DNA of 64,000 nt from JAPUDQ01 sp964573015 (lineage in GTDB: Bacteria > Patescibacteriota > Saccharimonadia > Saccharimonadales > Saccharimonadaceae): assembly GCA_964573015.1 (NCBI GenBank), contig CAZNHZ010000003.1, forward strand, positions 23,823-87,822. Reading direction: 5' to 3'. Positions 15,735 to 25,311 of the stretch are shown piece after piece. The number at the start of each line of letters is the position of its first letter. The first letter of the stretch is position 1. The position numbers were made by a program, and so were the translations under genes. The notes below the pieces were generated by a model. It ran no database searches. It had not been told where the DNA came from and worked only from the letters and a program-made list of their open reading frames with translations.

Positions 15735-16889
15735 CTATGGCAAGATACATTGACCGGTAGGATCATCGATGATAGTAGCCGATGAGACACTGAAAGCTTT
15801 GCAGATTTTGCCGTCGCCGCCATCGCCAAATGCTTCGGCAGTGTATTCGGGCAGATACGCATCGTTGATAAGCTTAACGCGGGCTTTGATACGGCGCAGG
15901 GTGCTGCCTGATTTGCCGGTCGAATCGATCTCGGGCTGTACCATCGAGAACTTGACTGCTCCGCCGACCGGATCTTGCATAACAACCTGGAAATGTACGC
16001 TTTTATACAACGAAGTAAGGCGCAGATAGTAGGTATACGCCGCCGTGTTAGCCGGCAAAAATGTCGTACCGGATGTACCGCTCAGCGTAACGTTACAGGC
16101 ATACTCCATAAGCGCCGTCACGCACGGAGCGGTGCCGGCCGACAGCTTTGGATACGAGTTGTCGTCAGTCATGAACCCGACCGGTGCGCCGGCCGCCCCC
16201 ACAGTTGTTGTGCGCAAAAATCCGGTGGCACTCCTGATATTGTTGACCGAGGCGCTACTGCCAGTTGGTACCGCAATGATTTGCAGACGCAAAAACGTCG
16301 GCAGCTTATCGGGAAAATCAGCTATCGCTGGGTTGTCAGTGCCCGGTACCGACAAGCTCGGCTGCAAGATACCGTCAGTGCCGCCGAGCTTGTGCCAACG
16401 AATTGTTACGGTACTGAAATCACCTTGCGACTGCAACGGCACGATAACACTCTTGCCCGGCGCGACGACACTTTCGTAATTGTCGGTATATGGCTGCATG
16501 GTGAGACACGTGTAATACTGCTCGTCGAGGTTTTGAGTCTCGATTTTGCCGTTAGTCGGGATTTTTAGGGCGGCGCTAATAGCCGGATTGGCAAAAATAT
16601 CAGTACAACCCTGACTGGCAATAGCACTTTGCAGGGCCGTTTTGAGCGGTACATCGGTGGTGCGAGCGTAGAGCAACAAAGCCCGTTTACCGTCCTCAAT
16701 GCCGGAGCGAGCGGCAGCTAGCGCCGAGTTGGCTGAGCTATTGTCGGTAGCTTGGCGACCCTCCCACAGCGCAATCCGCAAAAATCCGGTGGTTATGATA
16801 GTCGCCACGATGATAAAAAATATCACGCTAAATATCGATACGAAGCCGCGCTCGTGATTGTTTGGAGTTATAGTGCGTATCACCCTCAT
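15735..16889 (-). CDS. PilX-like type IV pilus assembly protein
   Basis: 384 residues from the ATG at 16887-16889. The N-terminus (RVIRTITPNNHERGFVSIFS) has one hydrophobic helix (about 16-40) without a classical GFTLIE cleavage site but with ERGFVSIFSV, as in PilX-like proteins. The rest is a long extracellular domain rich in Ser/Thr with few Cys. It is the last gene of the pilus cluster, 17 nt after the minor pilin gene. The function is inferred from position and from the N-terminal helix. Confidence 0.65.
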   Translation of the reverse strand: MRVIRTITPNNHERGFVSIFSVIFFIIVATIITTGFLRIALWEGRQATDNSSANSALAAARSGIEDGKRALLLYARTTDVPLKTALQSAIASQGCTDIFANPAISAALKIPTNGKIETQNLDEQYYTCLTMQPYTDNYESVVAPGKSVIVPLQSQGDFSTVTIRWHKLGGTDGILQPSLSVPGTDNPAIADFPDKLPTFLRLQIIAVPTGSSASVNNIRSATGFLRTTTVGAAGAPVGFMTDDNSYPKLSAGTAPCVTALMEYACNVTLSGTSGTTFLPANTAAYTYYLRLTSLYKSVHFQVVMQDPVGGAVKFSMVQPEIDSTGKSGSTLRRIKARVKLINDAYLPEYTAEAFGDGGDGKICKAFSVSSATIIDDPTGQCILP

Positions 16890-16906
16890 GCTTATCTCAT
16901 ATAGTA

Positions 16907-17617
16907 TCATTTGCGCGGCATATACACCAGCGTCGATAGCTCGGCCATCGCGCAATAATCACCCATAGCAGCCGGACTGCAAATCCTGGTGCCGCCGTCA
17001 TAGCTGTAGACCTCCGGTGAAGCCGAACCGACGCTCAGTGTCAGTCGGTACAGCTTATCATTGCTGCCGGCGATCGGATTCAGCGACATAGACAGCACCG
17101 ACACTTGCCGCGACAGCATCTCTGACACAATCCCGGTCTTGGCATTGATCGCATACGGATACGGAATCTTGGTGTTGCGGCCAGCCACGAGCGGCGCCAC
17201 ATTTGAGTCTTGGCATTTACTCGGATCGGCTATCCGCACCAGTGAGATCGGTTTATCCGGATACGAATCATAGCTGTTGCGATCGGCTGCAGCCGGTGGC
17301 GCATCGATACCGTTCCAGGCGTACACTGCCGAGTCTAGACATAACATACCGACACCGCTGCTACTACCGAGCACGTTGAGCGCAGTACTCGACTCGATAT
17401 CGCGCGACATAGCCTCTATAATGGTGCGGCCGGATTGATTGATAGTCTTGACAGTCAGGCCTTTGGTATAAAGCCGCGACAGGTGAATTGTATCGAGCAC
17501 AATGAACATTAAGATAAATGATATAAATATCAGCGCAAACATCAGCTCTACTATGGTAAAGCCGGCCGCAAGCGGATTTTTGGCAGAGAAACGGTTTTTG
17601 TGGATATTAGCGACCAT
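16907..17617 (-). CDS. Minor type IV pilin (PilW-like)
   Basis: 236 residues. The leader ends at a prepilin peptidase site, PLAAGFTIVELMFALIFIS, with Glu at position +5, followed by a hydrophobic helix to about residue 45. The remainder is a pilin globular domain with several Cys (GMLCLDS, PSKCQDS, RICSPA, DYCAMA). It overlaps the next upstream gene by 11 nt. Minor pilins prime pilus assembly or bind DNA and surfaces. Confidence 0.82.
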   Translation of the reverse strand: MVANIHKNRFSAKNPLAAGFTIVELMFALIFISFILMFIVLDTIHLSRLYTKGLTVKTINQSGRTIIEAMSRDIESSTALNVLGSSSGVGMLCLDSAVYAWNGIDAPPAAADRNSYDSYPDKPISLVRIADPSKCQDSNVAPLVAGRNTKIPYPYAINAKTGIVSEMLSRQVSVLSMSLNPIAGSNDKLYRLTLSVGSASPEVYSYDGGTRICSPAAMGDYCAMAELSTLVYMPRK

Positions 17618-18185
17618 CGTATAACCTCATTGTTGTTGTCTCGTGTACCAGTCCTTTGTCACCAAGTGCCGACCAGCAACCTCGTATCATGACATCAACT
17701 GCTTGGGGCGAAACATCACCTCTTGGGTAGGCCTCGACCCATAGACCGGCTCCGGGTTGGGCGTACGACACGGCCGGTTGGTTGGTATAGTCTTGCAATT
17801 TGATACCGCTGCCATCATGCGTCAGATAAAAGGCTTTGTTGGTAGCATTGCAGGTAGTTTCGTTGAAAGTCGGTTTTTGGGCCGAATTGGTATTTAGATA
17901 GCCGCCGTCACCTACCGACTGCAAAATCTTTGCCCACAAAACACCCGGAGTGCCGGGAGCCGGAGCGGTCTTTTGCGCCATATAGTCATCTCGCAGCGCC
18001 CGCAATATGTTCGATTGGCCGGTCATAGCCGTTCTCACGCTGGTGCGCTCCAGGGCCAGCTGCATATCGGCCAAGCCGCGATTCATGACACTGTGCAAAG
18101 CCAGCGTCACGATTGCCAACAGCGCCATCGCCAGCAAGACTTCAATCAAGGTATCGCCGCGTTGATTGGTACTCATGTTTGACAC
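17607..18185 (-). CDS. Minor type IV pilin (PilV-like)
   Basis: 192 residues with the prepilin motif QRGDTLIEVLLAMALLAIV (cleavage after Gly, Glu at +5) and a hydrophobic helix to about residue 30. The globular part has three Cys. It overlaps its neighbours on both sides (11 and 13 nt), so the minor pilins are translated as a coupled set. Confidence 0.82.
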   Translation of the reverse strand: MSNMSTNQRGDTLIEVLLAMALLAIVTLALHSVMNRGLADMQLALERTSVRTAMTGQSNILRALRDDYMAQKTAPAPGTPGVLWAKILQSVGDGGYLNTNSAQKPTFNETTCNATNKAFYLTHDGSGIKLQDYTNQPAVSYAQPGAGLWVEAYPRGDVSPQAVDVMIRGCWSALGDKGLVHETTTMRLYDGR

Positions 18186-19048
18186 GCCCCCGCTATATCG
18201 GCTGACGACAAATCAAATGCTGCCGTAATCGCCGACTGACTAGCACTAAGCTGGCCGCCGACTCTCAGCAACGCCACACGATTACTCTCGGCCGAGTCGA
18301 AACAGAGATTGGCCGACGCCTGGGCCGGATTGGGGTTTATACCGGTATAAAAATCGACATAACCGCTGCCGCCGCTCTTTTGTAGGATATTGCCGGCCGA
18401 AAATGCATCGGGGTTGTTGCCGGTACCGGTATCAAATACGTATGACTTGCTCTCTCCCGAGGTCGGCGAGCGCAATACCATGTAGGCGTTGACTTTCTCA
18501 AGCGGTGATTTGCAGCTAGTTAGCTGAACATCCGACGCTTCGTCAACCAGCCCTGCCTCGGCAGTACAAGCTGAGCGCAGCACCACACCGCCTGGCAATT
18601 GTTGTGTCGTGACCAGCGATGAGCGCGTAACCACTTTTGGATTGTACATCTTGAGCACTTCGTCCGATGACTTACCGCTGCTATCGGCTATCGGGTCTTG
18701 ACCGACCACATCGTAGACGCGCATCGTAGCAGCCCCCGGCACAAATGTCATGACCTTGCCAAGCAGTATACACTTAGATCGACCGGGCAGCTCAGTGCTA
18801 CTGTCGACCACCGTACCGGTATCAGGGGCGCACATAGTGGTACCATCGCGCAAATTGACCCCACTCAAACTATCGCTGACGGTTTGCTGCAATAGCGACT
18901 GGATAGTCCGCACTCCATCATGAAATCGAGTACGACTAATCGAGGTCGATACCCCCAAAAAAACAATCATCATCATAAGGCCGCTGATCGCCAAAAACAT
19001 CGTAACCTCTACGACGGTAAAACCTCGAGCTGAGATGCACCCTTTCAT
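18173..19048 (-). CDS. Minor type IV pilin (GspH/FimT-like)
   Basis: 291 residues. The short leader MKGCISARG is followed by FTVVEVTMFLAISGLMMMI, the cleavage site and alpha-1 helix of prepilins. The large globular domain has seven or more Cys, probably disulfide-bonded outside the cell. It lies 45 nt after pilD and begins the coupled minor-pilin run. It is longer than most minor pilins. Confidence 0.8.
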   Translation of the reverse strand: MKGCISARGFTVVEVTMFLAISGLMMMIVFLGVSTSISRTRFHDGVRTIQSLLQQTVSDSLSGVNLRDGTTMCAPDTGTVVDSSTELPGRSKCILLGKVMTFVPGAATMRVYDVVGQDPIADSSGKSSDEVLKMYNPKVVTRSSLVTTQQLPGGVVLRSACTAEAGLVDEASDVQLTSCKSPLEKVNAYMVLRSPTSGESKSYVFDTGTGNNPDAFSAGNILQKSGGSGYVDFYTGINPNPAQASANLCFDSAESNRVALLRVGGQLSASQSAITAAFDLSSADIAGACQT

Positions 19049-19093
19049 CTAGGCTTGATTATATCACAGAACCACAAGCGTTATCGTTAATTT

Positions 19094-19903
19094 TTAATAA
19101 TAGTTGAGCAAAACTCTCATATACCAATCAAGTAGTCCCTCACCCCACAAAAACGCTACAAATCCGGCCGCGATAAGAAACGGGCCAAACGGTATATGCG
19201 AAGTGCGTGACAGTTTGCCCATCAGCAGTCCCGGAAGTATCGCTACCAAACCAAGCGTGTTAGCCAAAAATACCGTTTCTGCCGCCAATTTCCAGCCAAG
19301 CAGCCAGCCCAGCCCGACTCCGAGCTTGACATCGCCAAACCCCACCCAGCGCCGCCGTGAGACAACGTAGAGCATGCCGTACAAACCGGCAATCGGCAGC
19401 AGACCAAGCGCTAACTGCAGCCCTATATCCGCCGCGCTATGCAGCTGCAAAACGGTCATTTTGAGTAGCGCCATGACAAGCGTCAAAGCAGCCAAGCTCC
19501 ATGTCAAGCTATCAGGCAGCTCAAACCACCGGATATCATAGACCGCCAGTGCGATCAGCAGCACCAGGGCAACCAGCCACATGCCAAAATAGCTCCACTG
19601 CCATATCGTTTCGAGACCGTACGGCCAAAACAGATACGAAACCACAAACGAAACTGCCGTCAGGGTTTCGACTATCGGATACTGCGGGCTAATCGCACGG
19701 CGACAATACCGACAGCGACCGCGCAGCCACAGCCAACTCACCACTGGTATAAGATCGTACCAGGCCAACTCATGATGACAATCGACACACTCGCTGCGCT
19801 CACGCACCCAGTCACGCTTGTGACGCAACCGCCAGACAAACGCATTTATAAAACTGCCAAAACATAGACCAAGAAGCGCAAATACAGCTATCATTGTGGT
19901 CAA
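19094..19903 (-). CDS. pilD: Prepilin peptidase (PilD family, A24)
   Basis: Cleaves the leaders of prepilins and methylates the new N-terminus. 269 residues with the N-terminal methylase region GSFINAFVWRLRHKRDW, two CxxC pairs (CVDCHHE, CRYCRR) as in bifunctional members, and several membrane helices. The two aspartates of the peptidase lie in FELPDSL and GFGDVKLGVGLGWLLGW. The frame begins at TTG 19901-19903, which overlaps the TGA of the pilin (TTGA); ATG 19892-19894 is the alternative and loses only three residues. It is co-translated with the pilin. Confidence 0.93.
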   Translation of the reverse strand: MTTMIAVFALLGLCFGSFINAFVWRLRHKRDWVRERSECVDCHHELAWYDLIPVVSWLWLRGRCRYCRRAISPQYPIVETLTAVSFVVSYLFWPYGLETIWQWSYFGMWLVALVLLIALAVYDIRWFELPDSLTWSLAALTLVMALLKMTVLQLHSAADIGLQLALGLLPIAGLYGMLYVVSRRRWVGFGDVKLGVGLGWLLGWKLAAETVFLANTLGLVAILPGLLMGKLSRTSHIPFGPFLIAAGFVAFLWGEGLLDWYMRVLLNYY

Positions 19904-20555
19904 TTCTGGGTACAGTATAGGTCATTACTCTCAAGTACAGTCACGATTGCAAAAGCCCTGGTAGTACTTGCACCGCTTGCAAGCGTACCATCGGTGTTAC
20001 AACGACCACCTGCCAAGTACCAGATTTTGCCGCCGTNNNNNNNNNNNNNNNNNNNNNNNNNNNNNNNNNNNNNNNNNNNNNNNNNNNNNNNNNNNNNNNN
20101 NNNNNNNNNNNNNNNNNNNNNNNNNNNNNNNNNNNNAGCGTACCATCGGTGTTACAACGACCACCTGCCAAGTACCAGATTTTGCCGCCGTTTGTACTGT
20201 CAAATTTTGTCGATGCTGCAGGCGTCGTGGTAGCTGCGCCGGCAGTCATTGTGTAAGCTCCTTTGAGCGGGTCTTCAAATTTGTCGCCCAGGCTAGTGAC
20301 AAATTTGGTGACAAATCCACTAGCGCCGTTGTCTACTACGGTAGCTTGTAGGGGCAGCGTGGCCTGATGATTACCGGCATAGTTTGATAATGCAGCTTGC
20401 AACCGCCCCACATCACTGCGGCGCTGCGTGTCGCGCTGTGAGCGTTGCAGCGCTGGTACTGCTAGGAATACGATTAGGAATATCAGGGCGGCGATAGCCA
20501 GTACCAAGACGACTTCGATGATAGTGAAGCCTTTTTGCGTAGGACTATAGTTCAC
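19900..20555 (-). CDS. pilA: Major type IV pilin, copy 1 (interrupted by a scaffold gap)
   Basis: A prepilin with QKGFTIIEVVLVLAIAALI, nearly identical to its neighbour at 20610-21107. A 100-N gap falls in it, but both edges carry the same 55 bp, so the gap is almost surely false. Collapsing it gives an intact C-terminus (...RCNTDGTLASGASTTRAF, then ending NDLYCTQN) with a TGA at 19900-19902. Read straight through the Ns, the frame would be wrong. The start is most likely GTG at 20553-20555, with AGGGGAGA about 4 nt upstream; an ATG at 20588 is the alternative. C-terminal Cys residues probably form the pilin disulfide loop. Confidence 0.85.
20037..20136. other. Scaffold gap, 100 N
   Basis: The 55 bases before the gap (19982-20036) are repeated exactly after it (20137-20191). 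That is what overlapping contig ends of an assembler using k=55 give, so no sequence need be missing. Confidence 0.95.
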
Positions 20556-20609
20556 AGACTCTCCCCTCTGTATGCATATTTTTATCACTTAACAATTTGT
20601 GACCGCTGT

Positions 20610-21107
20610 CTAGTTTTGCGTACAGTACAAATCGTTACTCTCAAGCACGGTGGTTATAGCAAAAGCCCTGGTAGTACTTGCACCGCTTGCAAGCGTGCCA
20701 TCGGTGTTACAACGACCACCTGCCAAGTACCAGATTTTGCCGCCGTCGGATGAGAAAGTAACACTAGCACTAGGAGTAGTCGTCGCTACGCCGGCAGTCA
20801 TTGTGTAAGCTCCTTTGAGCGGGTCTTCAAATTTGTCGCCGGTACTTGTCATAAATTTAGATACGAAGCCGCTTGCACTTGTATCCGTCATTTGGGCAAC
20901 TGTAGGAATAGTCGCCTGATGGTTACCGGCATAATTTGACGCGGCAGCTTGCAAACGGCCGACGTCACTGCGGCGCTGAGTGTCGCGCTGTGAGCGCTGG
21001 AGAGCCGGTACCGCCAAGAATACGATCAAAAAGATCAGGGCGGCGATAGCCAGCACCAAGACGACTTCGATGATAGTGAAGCCTTTTTGCGTTTGTTTGG
21101 TAGTCAT
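20610..21107 (-). CDS. pilA: Major type IV pilin, copy 2
   Basis: 165 residues from ATG 21105-21107, preceded by AAAGG. The leader MTTKQTQKG is short and basic; cleavage before FTIIEVVLVLAIAALIFLIV leaves Phe1 and Glu5, the canonical pilin N-terminus. The globular domain includes GDKFEDPLKGAYTMTAG and SDGGKIWYLAGGRCNTDGT, with a closing Cys near the C-terminus (LYCTQN). It is a tandem duplicate of the pilin at 19900-20555; the N-terminal halves are almost the same and the middle differs, which suggests two pilins in one fibre or antigenic variants. Confidence 0.92.
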   Translation of the reverse strand: MTTKQTQKGFTIIEVVLVLAIAALIFLIVFLAVPALQRSQRDTQRRSDVGRLQAAASNYAGNHQATIPTVAQMTDTSASGFVSKFMTSTGDKFEDPLKGAYTMTAGVATTTPSASVTFSSDGGKIWYLAGGRCNTDGTLASGASTTRAFAITTVLESNDLYCTQN

Positions 21108-21208
21108 GATTTGTATACCTTTCACCCACTCGCGGGTATAGCTAATTACCTTATGTGTGACATTATAGCCTGCTCATCTCAAAAAACGCAAGCATTTTGA
21201 CAGCTAAA

Positions 21209-22423
21209 CTACTTGATTGCTCCCGAGCCAATCAGACCGTAAACCGGCAGCAATATCGCCACCACCATGATACCGGCCATCAAGGCCATCACTACCATAA
21301 GCGCCGGTTCGATGATCGTCGAGATTGCCTTGATCTCGTTGTCCAACTCGTTTTCATAAAAGGTCGCAACTTTGTCCATCATGGCGTCAACCGCGCCGGA
21401 CTGTTCACCGATACCGATCATCTGCGGTACCAGCGGAAGTATACCCTCTTGGTCTTTGAGCGATACCGATAGGGCTTTGCCGCCCTTGACCTTATCGGCG
21501 GCTCTGAGGATAGACTGCGCCACCACCACGTTGTTGACCGCCCGTGAGGAAATCGTCAAGGTCTCAAGCATCTGCACGCCGGTCGATAGCAATGTCTCAC
21601 CGGTGCGGGTAAACCGCGCCATGTAGAGCTTGCGCATCAGCGGCGAAAACAGCGGTACGTTTAATTTGATGCGATCCCACCACCGCCGGCCGTCATCGGT
21701 TTCGATAAATCGATGCGCGAAAAATATCGTCGCGCCCGTCGCAATCAGCAGCAGCCACCAGAAATTCGTGACAAAATGCGCTACAAATACCAATGCCTGA
21801 GTGACAAACGGCAATGACTGCTTGAGGTCACGGTACAGCTGCTCAATCTGCGGAATAACCGTAACCAGCATAAATACCAGCACGCCGATTATCACCAGCA
21901 GCACTATAATCGGATAGACCATAGCACCGCGGACTTTCGACATAACTTCGGCGTCTTTTTCGAGCTGGGTAGCAATCCGATCGAGCGAACGATCGAGTGT
22001 ACCCGATACTTCGCCGGCGGCAATCAGCGCAATAAACACGTTACTAAACACCTTGGGGTATTTGGCAAATGACTCCGACAGCGTCTTGCCGCCCTCGACA
22101 TCGGCGATGACGGACTGCACTATCAACTTGAGAGCGTTGTTGGGCGTTTGTTCGCTAACTGTTCTAAGGCTCTGCGTAAGCGGCAAACCGGCATTTATAA
22201 GCGTAGCCAGCTGGCGAGCAAAAATCACCTTGTCTTTGCTGCTAATCCGCTTGGTGATTCGCGAAATGAAACTCTCCGACTCACTCTTGGGGGTCAATTT
22301 TATCGGCGTTAGTCCTTGAGCCATCAACACTTTGGCGGCGGCACGGTCGGACTCGGCCTGCATAGTGGCTTTGACTTTTTTGTTGCTGGCCGCGTCGCGG
22401 GCGACGTATTCGTACTCTATCAT
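21209..22423 (-). CDS. pilC: Type IV pilus inner-membrane platform protein PilC
   Basis: 404 residues with two T2SSF domains, FARQLATLINAGLPLTQSLRTV and FTRTGETLLSTGVQMLETL, and three membrane helices (about 168-193, 220-240, 375-400). PilC is the platform on which the PilB and PilT motors act. It starts directly after the pilT stop (1 nt), typical of the pilB-pilT-pilC order. Length and motifs are standard. Confidence 0.95.
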   Translation of the reverse strand: MIEYEYVARDAASNKKVKATMQAESDRAAAKVLMAQGLTPIKLTPKSESESFISRITKRISSKDKVIFARQLATLINAGLPLTQSLRTVSEQTPNNALKLIVQSVIADVEGGKTLSESFAKYPKVFSNVFIALIAAGEVSGTLDRSLDRIATQLEKDAEVMSKVRGAMVYPIIVLLVIIGVLVFMLVTVIPQIEQLYRDLKQSLPFVTQALVFVAHFVTNFWWLLLIATGATIFFAHRFIETDDGRRWWDRIKLNVPLFSPLMRKLYMARFTRTGETLLSTGVQMLETLTISSRAVNNVVVAQSILRAADKVKGGKALSVSLKDQEGILPLVPQMIGIGEQSGAVDAMMDKVATFYENELDNEIKAISTIIEPALMVVMALMAGIMVVAILLPVYGLIGSGAIK

Positions 22424-23500
22424 CTAGCCCCTCATCATCCGTTCTAGCTCGGTAATATCTACGGCAAAGTTGCGAGCTTGATCATAGGTAATCGTACCGC
22501 TTTGCACCAAACTATGCAGCGTCTTGTCCATCGACTGCATGCCTTGGTCGGCCCCGGTCTGAATCACGGCATCGAGCTGATGGGTTTTGCCCTCACGAAT
22601 AATATTGCGAACAGCCGAGTTGGCAACCAATATCTCAGCAGCGACAACCCGACCGCCGCCGATAGCTGGCACCAAGCGTTGCGAACAAACTGCCATCAAA
22701 ATGTTCGACAGTTGGGCTCGTATCTGCGGTTGCTGGTGCGGCGGAAAAACGTCGATCATGCGGTCGATACTTTGAGCCGCCGAGTTGGTATGCAGCGTCG
22801 CAAACACCAAGTGGCCGGTCTCGGCGATGGTGATAGCGGCCGAGATCGTCTCGAGGTCACGCATCTCACCAATTAGCACGACGTCGGGGTCTTGGCGCAA
22901 GCTTGAGCGTAGCGCCGCCGAAAAACTATAAGTGTCATAGTGTACTTCGCGTTGTACGACCACCGATTTTTTGCTGCGGTGTGTAAACTCAACCGGGTCT
23001 TCGATGGTGATAATATGATGTGATTTTTCGGAGTTTATTTTGTCAACCAGAGCAGCCAGCGTAGTTGACTTACCCGAGCCGGTCGGCCCCGTAACCAGCA
23101 CCAGCCCGCGCGGATAGTTGGCAAATTCATTGACTATCACCGGCATACCCAGCTCGGCGATCGACTTTATTTCGTTGGGAATCAACCTTAGCGCGGCTGC
23201 CAAGTTGCCGCGTTCATGAAATGCGTTGACTCGAAAACGCGCGAGGTTGCCAAATGCAAAACTAAAGTCAAACTCTTTGTCTTTGAGGAGTATCTGCTGC
23301 TGTTCTTCGTCAAGGATGGCAAAAATTAGTTTCTCAACTTCTTCGGGATTTAGCGACTCGGTACTGGCGATCGGCACCAGCGTACCATCGACACGCAACA
23401 TCGGCGGCAACCCCACCTGCAAGTGGAGATCGCTCGCTCGATGCCGAATAACGTCTTCGAGGAGCGTTTCTATCCGAAGTTCCTTACGCGTCTCTACCAT
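22424..23500 (-). CDS. pilT: Pilus retraction ATPase PilT
   Basis: 358-residue hexameric ATPase that powers pilus retraction. It shows GPTGSGKSTTLAALVD (Walker A, near 140), DPVEFTHRSKKSVVVQREV, the Walker B RQDPDVVLIGEMRDLET, the His box TGHLVFATLHTN and the PilT-specific VRNIIREGKTHQL. The N-terminal PAS-like domain has RHRASDLHLQVGLPPMLRVDG. The presence of both pilB and pilT means the pili can extend and retract, fitting twitching or DNA uptake. Confidence 0.96.
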   Translation of the reverse strand: MVETRKELRIETLLEDVIRHRASDLHLQVGLPPMLRVDGTLVPIASTESLNPEEVEKLIFAILDEEQQQILLKDKEFDFSFAFGNLARFRVNAFHERGNLAAALRLIPNEIKSIAELGMPVIVNEFANYPRGLVLVTGPTGSGKSTTLAALVDKINSEKSHHIITIEDPVEFTHRSKKSVVVQREVHYDTYSFSAALRSSLRQDPDVVLIGEMRDLETISAAITIAETGHLVFATLHTNSAAQSIDRMIDVFPPHQQPQIRAQLSNILMAVCSQRLVPAIGGGRVVAAEILVANSAVRNIIREGKTHQLDAVIQTGADQGMQSMDKTLHSLVQSGTITYDQARNFAVDITELERMMRG

Positions 23501-23515
23501 ATCCCACCTTTCCTA

Positions 23516-25285
23516 TTATGCCATATTGCTCGCCACACGATTGACCTCGTCGAGCGTAGTAATACCTTGCAGAGCTTTCATGTAGCCGTCTTGGCGCATC
23601 GATATCATGCCTTCGGCAATTGCCAGTTGCTGTATCTCGGCGCTGGTAGCGCGTTTGGAGATGAGATTTTGAATCGTTAACGAAATATCCATAACCTCAA
23701 ACACGCCAATCCGACCCTTGAATCCGCCCGGGGTTGTCTGCGTATCTTCCCCCTTCATTAAAGTATAAGCGTTTTGGCCGGCAAGTGGTAGTCCTTTATA
23801 GCCAATATCGCTCTCCACCCCTGGTAAATCAGCACGGGTTTTGGGCAACAGCATGCCAACCGTCTCATGAATCGACTTGGTTTCCAGCTCATTGGACTGA
23901 TACGATCGCTTACCCTCCTCGGCGTTGCGCCGCACCAAACGCTGACCGATGATCGTGTTGACCGTACTGGCGATCAAAAACGGCTCAATACCCATATCGA
24001 GCAGTCGCGGCAGCACTCCGGCCGCCGAATTGGTGTGCAGCGTGCTAAATACCAGATGTCCGGTCAACGCCGCCTGCACCGCCAGCTCGGCAGTTTCTTT
24101 GTCTCGAATCTCCCCCACCATGACGACATCGGGGTCTTGGCGCAGAATCGACCGCAAACCGCTGGCAAACGTCAGACCGACATCACCGTTGACTTGTATC
24201 TGGTTGACGCCGGGAATCTTGTACTCCACCGGGTCTTCGAGAGTGACGATATTTATGCTGTTGTCAAATATCTCTTTGACCAGGGCATAGAGACTGGTTG
24301 ACTTACCCGAGCCAGTTGGCCCCGAGGTCAGCACCATACCGTTGGGCCGCGACAGTCCTTTGCGCACCCGAGCCAGCGAGCGGCCGACATAGCCCATTTC
24401 CTCGAGGTTGAGCGCACTGCCGGATTTGTCGAGCAAACGAATCACCACTTGCTCGCCCCACACCACCGGACTAATCGCTATACGCAAATCAACGTCGCGC
24501 TCCGCCACCTGAATTGCAAACTGCCCATCCTGCGGTATGCGGTGTTCGTCGATTTTTAGGTTACTAAGAATCTTGATACGCGAGATTAGCGCCGGCTCGA
24601 TACTCTTGGGCAGCTTCATGATTTCACGCAGCACGCCGTCTACCCGACAACGAATTTTGAGCGAATCCTCAAGCGGCTCAACATGCACATCCGATGCCCT
24701 AGCCCGAACCGCGTATTCCAAAATCGTGCTCAGCGCCCGGCTAATTGGCGAATCCTGGCTGACTTGCAGCTGGGCCGACTCCGAAGCTTTGGTTTCTTCG
24801 CTGTTGGCGATATTTACCGCCGCACTCACCCCGCCAGCTAGGTCGGTGTGGTATTGGTCGAGCACATGCCGCACGCCCTCTTCGGAGGCCATAAAAACAT
24901 TGAGCGGACGGTTAATCTTGTTCGCCAGATAATCCACCGCCTGCACGTTATTGCCGTCGATCATTGCCACCGCCAACCGGCCCTTGACCATCCCGAGCGG
25001 TACTGCCATAAACCGCTCGGCGATTTCGCGGCTCAGCAGCGCCAAAACTCGCTGGTCGATCGTCGCGTTTGTCAGATTGACATACGGCACGTTCGACACC
25101 ACCGCGAGTGCTTTGGTGAGCTGTTCCTCGCTAATTGCTTTGGTTTCTACCAGGTGAGTCAGGAGCGGTTTTTTGTCGGCCTTGGCCTGAGTTTTGGCCG
25201 CTTTAATCGTCTCAGACGTCACATAACCCTCGTCAATGAGGATTTTCTCAATCTTTTCCTGATGGTCGTCTGTGAGTACCGCCAT
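23516..25285 (-). CDS. pilB: Pilus extension ATPase PilB, without the zinc-binding cysteines
   Basis: 589 residues from ATG 25283-25285, chosen because GGAGGT lies 6-7 nt upstream; the frame extends six codons further up. It has an N-terminal MshEN domain (HLVETKAISEEQLTKALA), then ARASDVHVEPL, GPTGSGKSTSLYALVK (Walker A), RQDPDVVMVGEIRDKETAE (Walker B) and TGHLVFSTLHTN. PilB/GspE proteins usually have a four-Cys zinc motif after QRLVRR; here the segment QRLVRRNAEEGKRSYQ and the following 60 residues have no Cys. The motor should still work. The next gene, pilT, is 15 nt away. Confidence 0.95.
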   Translation of the reverse strand: MAVLTDDHQEKIEKILIDEGYVTSETIKAAKTQAKADKKPLLTHLVETKAISEEQLTKALAVVSNVPYVNLTNATIDQRVLALLSREIAERFMAVPLGMVKGRLAVAMIDGNNVQAVDYLANKINRPLNVFMASEEGVRHVLDQYHTDLAGGVSAAVNIANSEETKASESAQLQVSQDSPISRALSTILEYAVRARASDVHVEPLEDSLKIRCRVDGVLREIMKLPKSIEPALISRIKILSNLKIDEHRIPQDGQFAIQVAERDVDLRIAISPVVWGEQVVIRLLDKSGSALNLEEMGYVGRSLARVRKGLSRPNGMVLTSGPTGSGKSTSLYALVKEIFDNSINIVTLEDPVEYKIPGVNQIQVNGDVGLTFASGLRSILRQDPDVVMVGEIRDKETAELAVQAALTGHLVFSTLHTNSAAGVLPRLLDMGIEPFLIASTVNTIIGQRLVRRNAEEGKRSYQSNELETKSIHETVGMLLPKTRADLPGVESDIGYKGLPLAGQNAYTLMKGEDTQTTPGGFKGRIGVFEVMDISLTIQNLISKRATSAEIQQLAIAEGMISMRQDGYMKALQGITTLDEVNRVASNMA

Positions 25286-25311
25286 GCCACTGACCTCCAG
25301 CAATCGACCGG

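Noticed and set aside
19941..20588. Pilin frame read straight through the N gap, ending in a different C-terminus
   Set aside because: The frame changes only because the 100 Ns and the duplicated 55 bp are not a real length. Collapsing the duplicate gives the normal pilin end.
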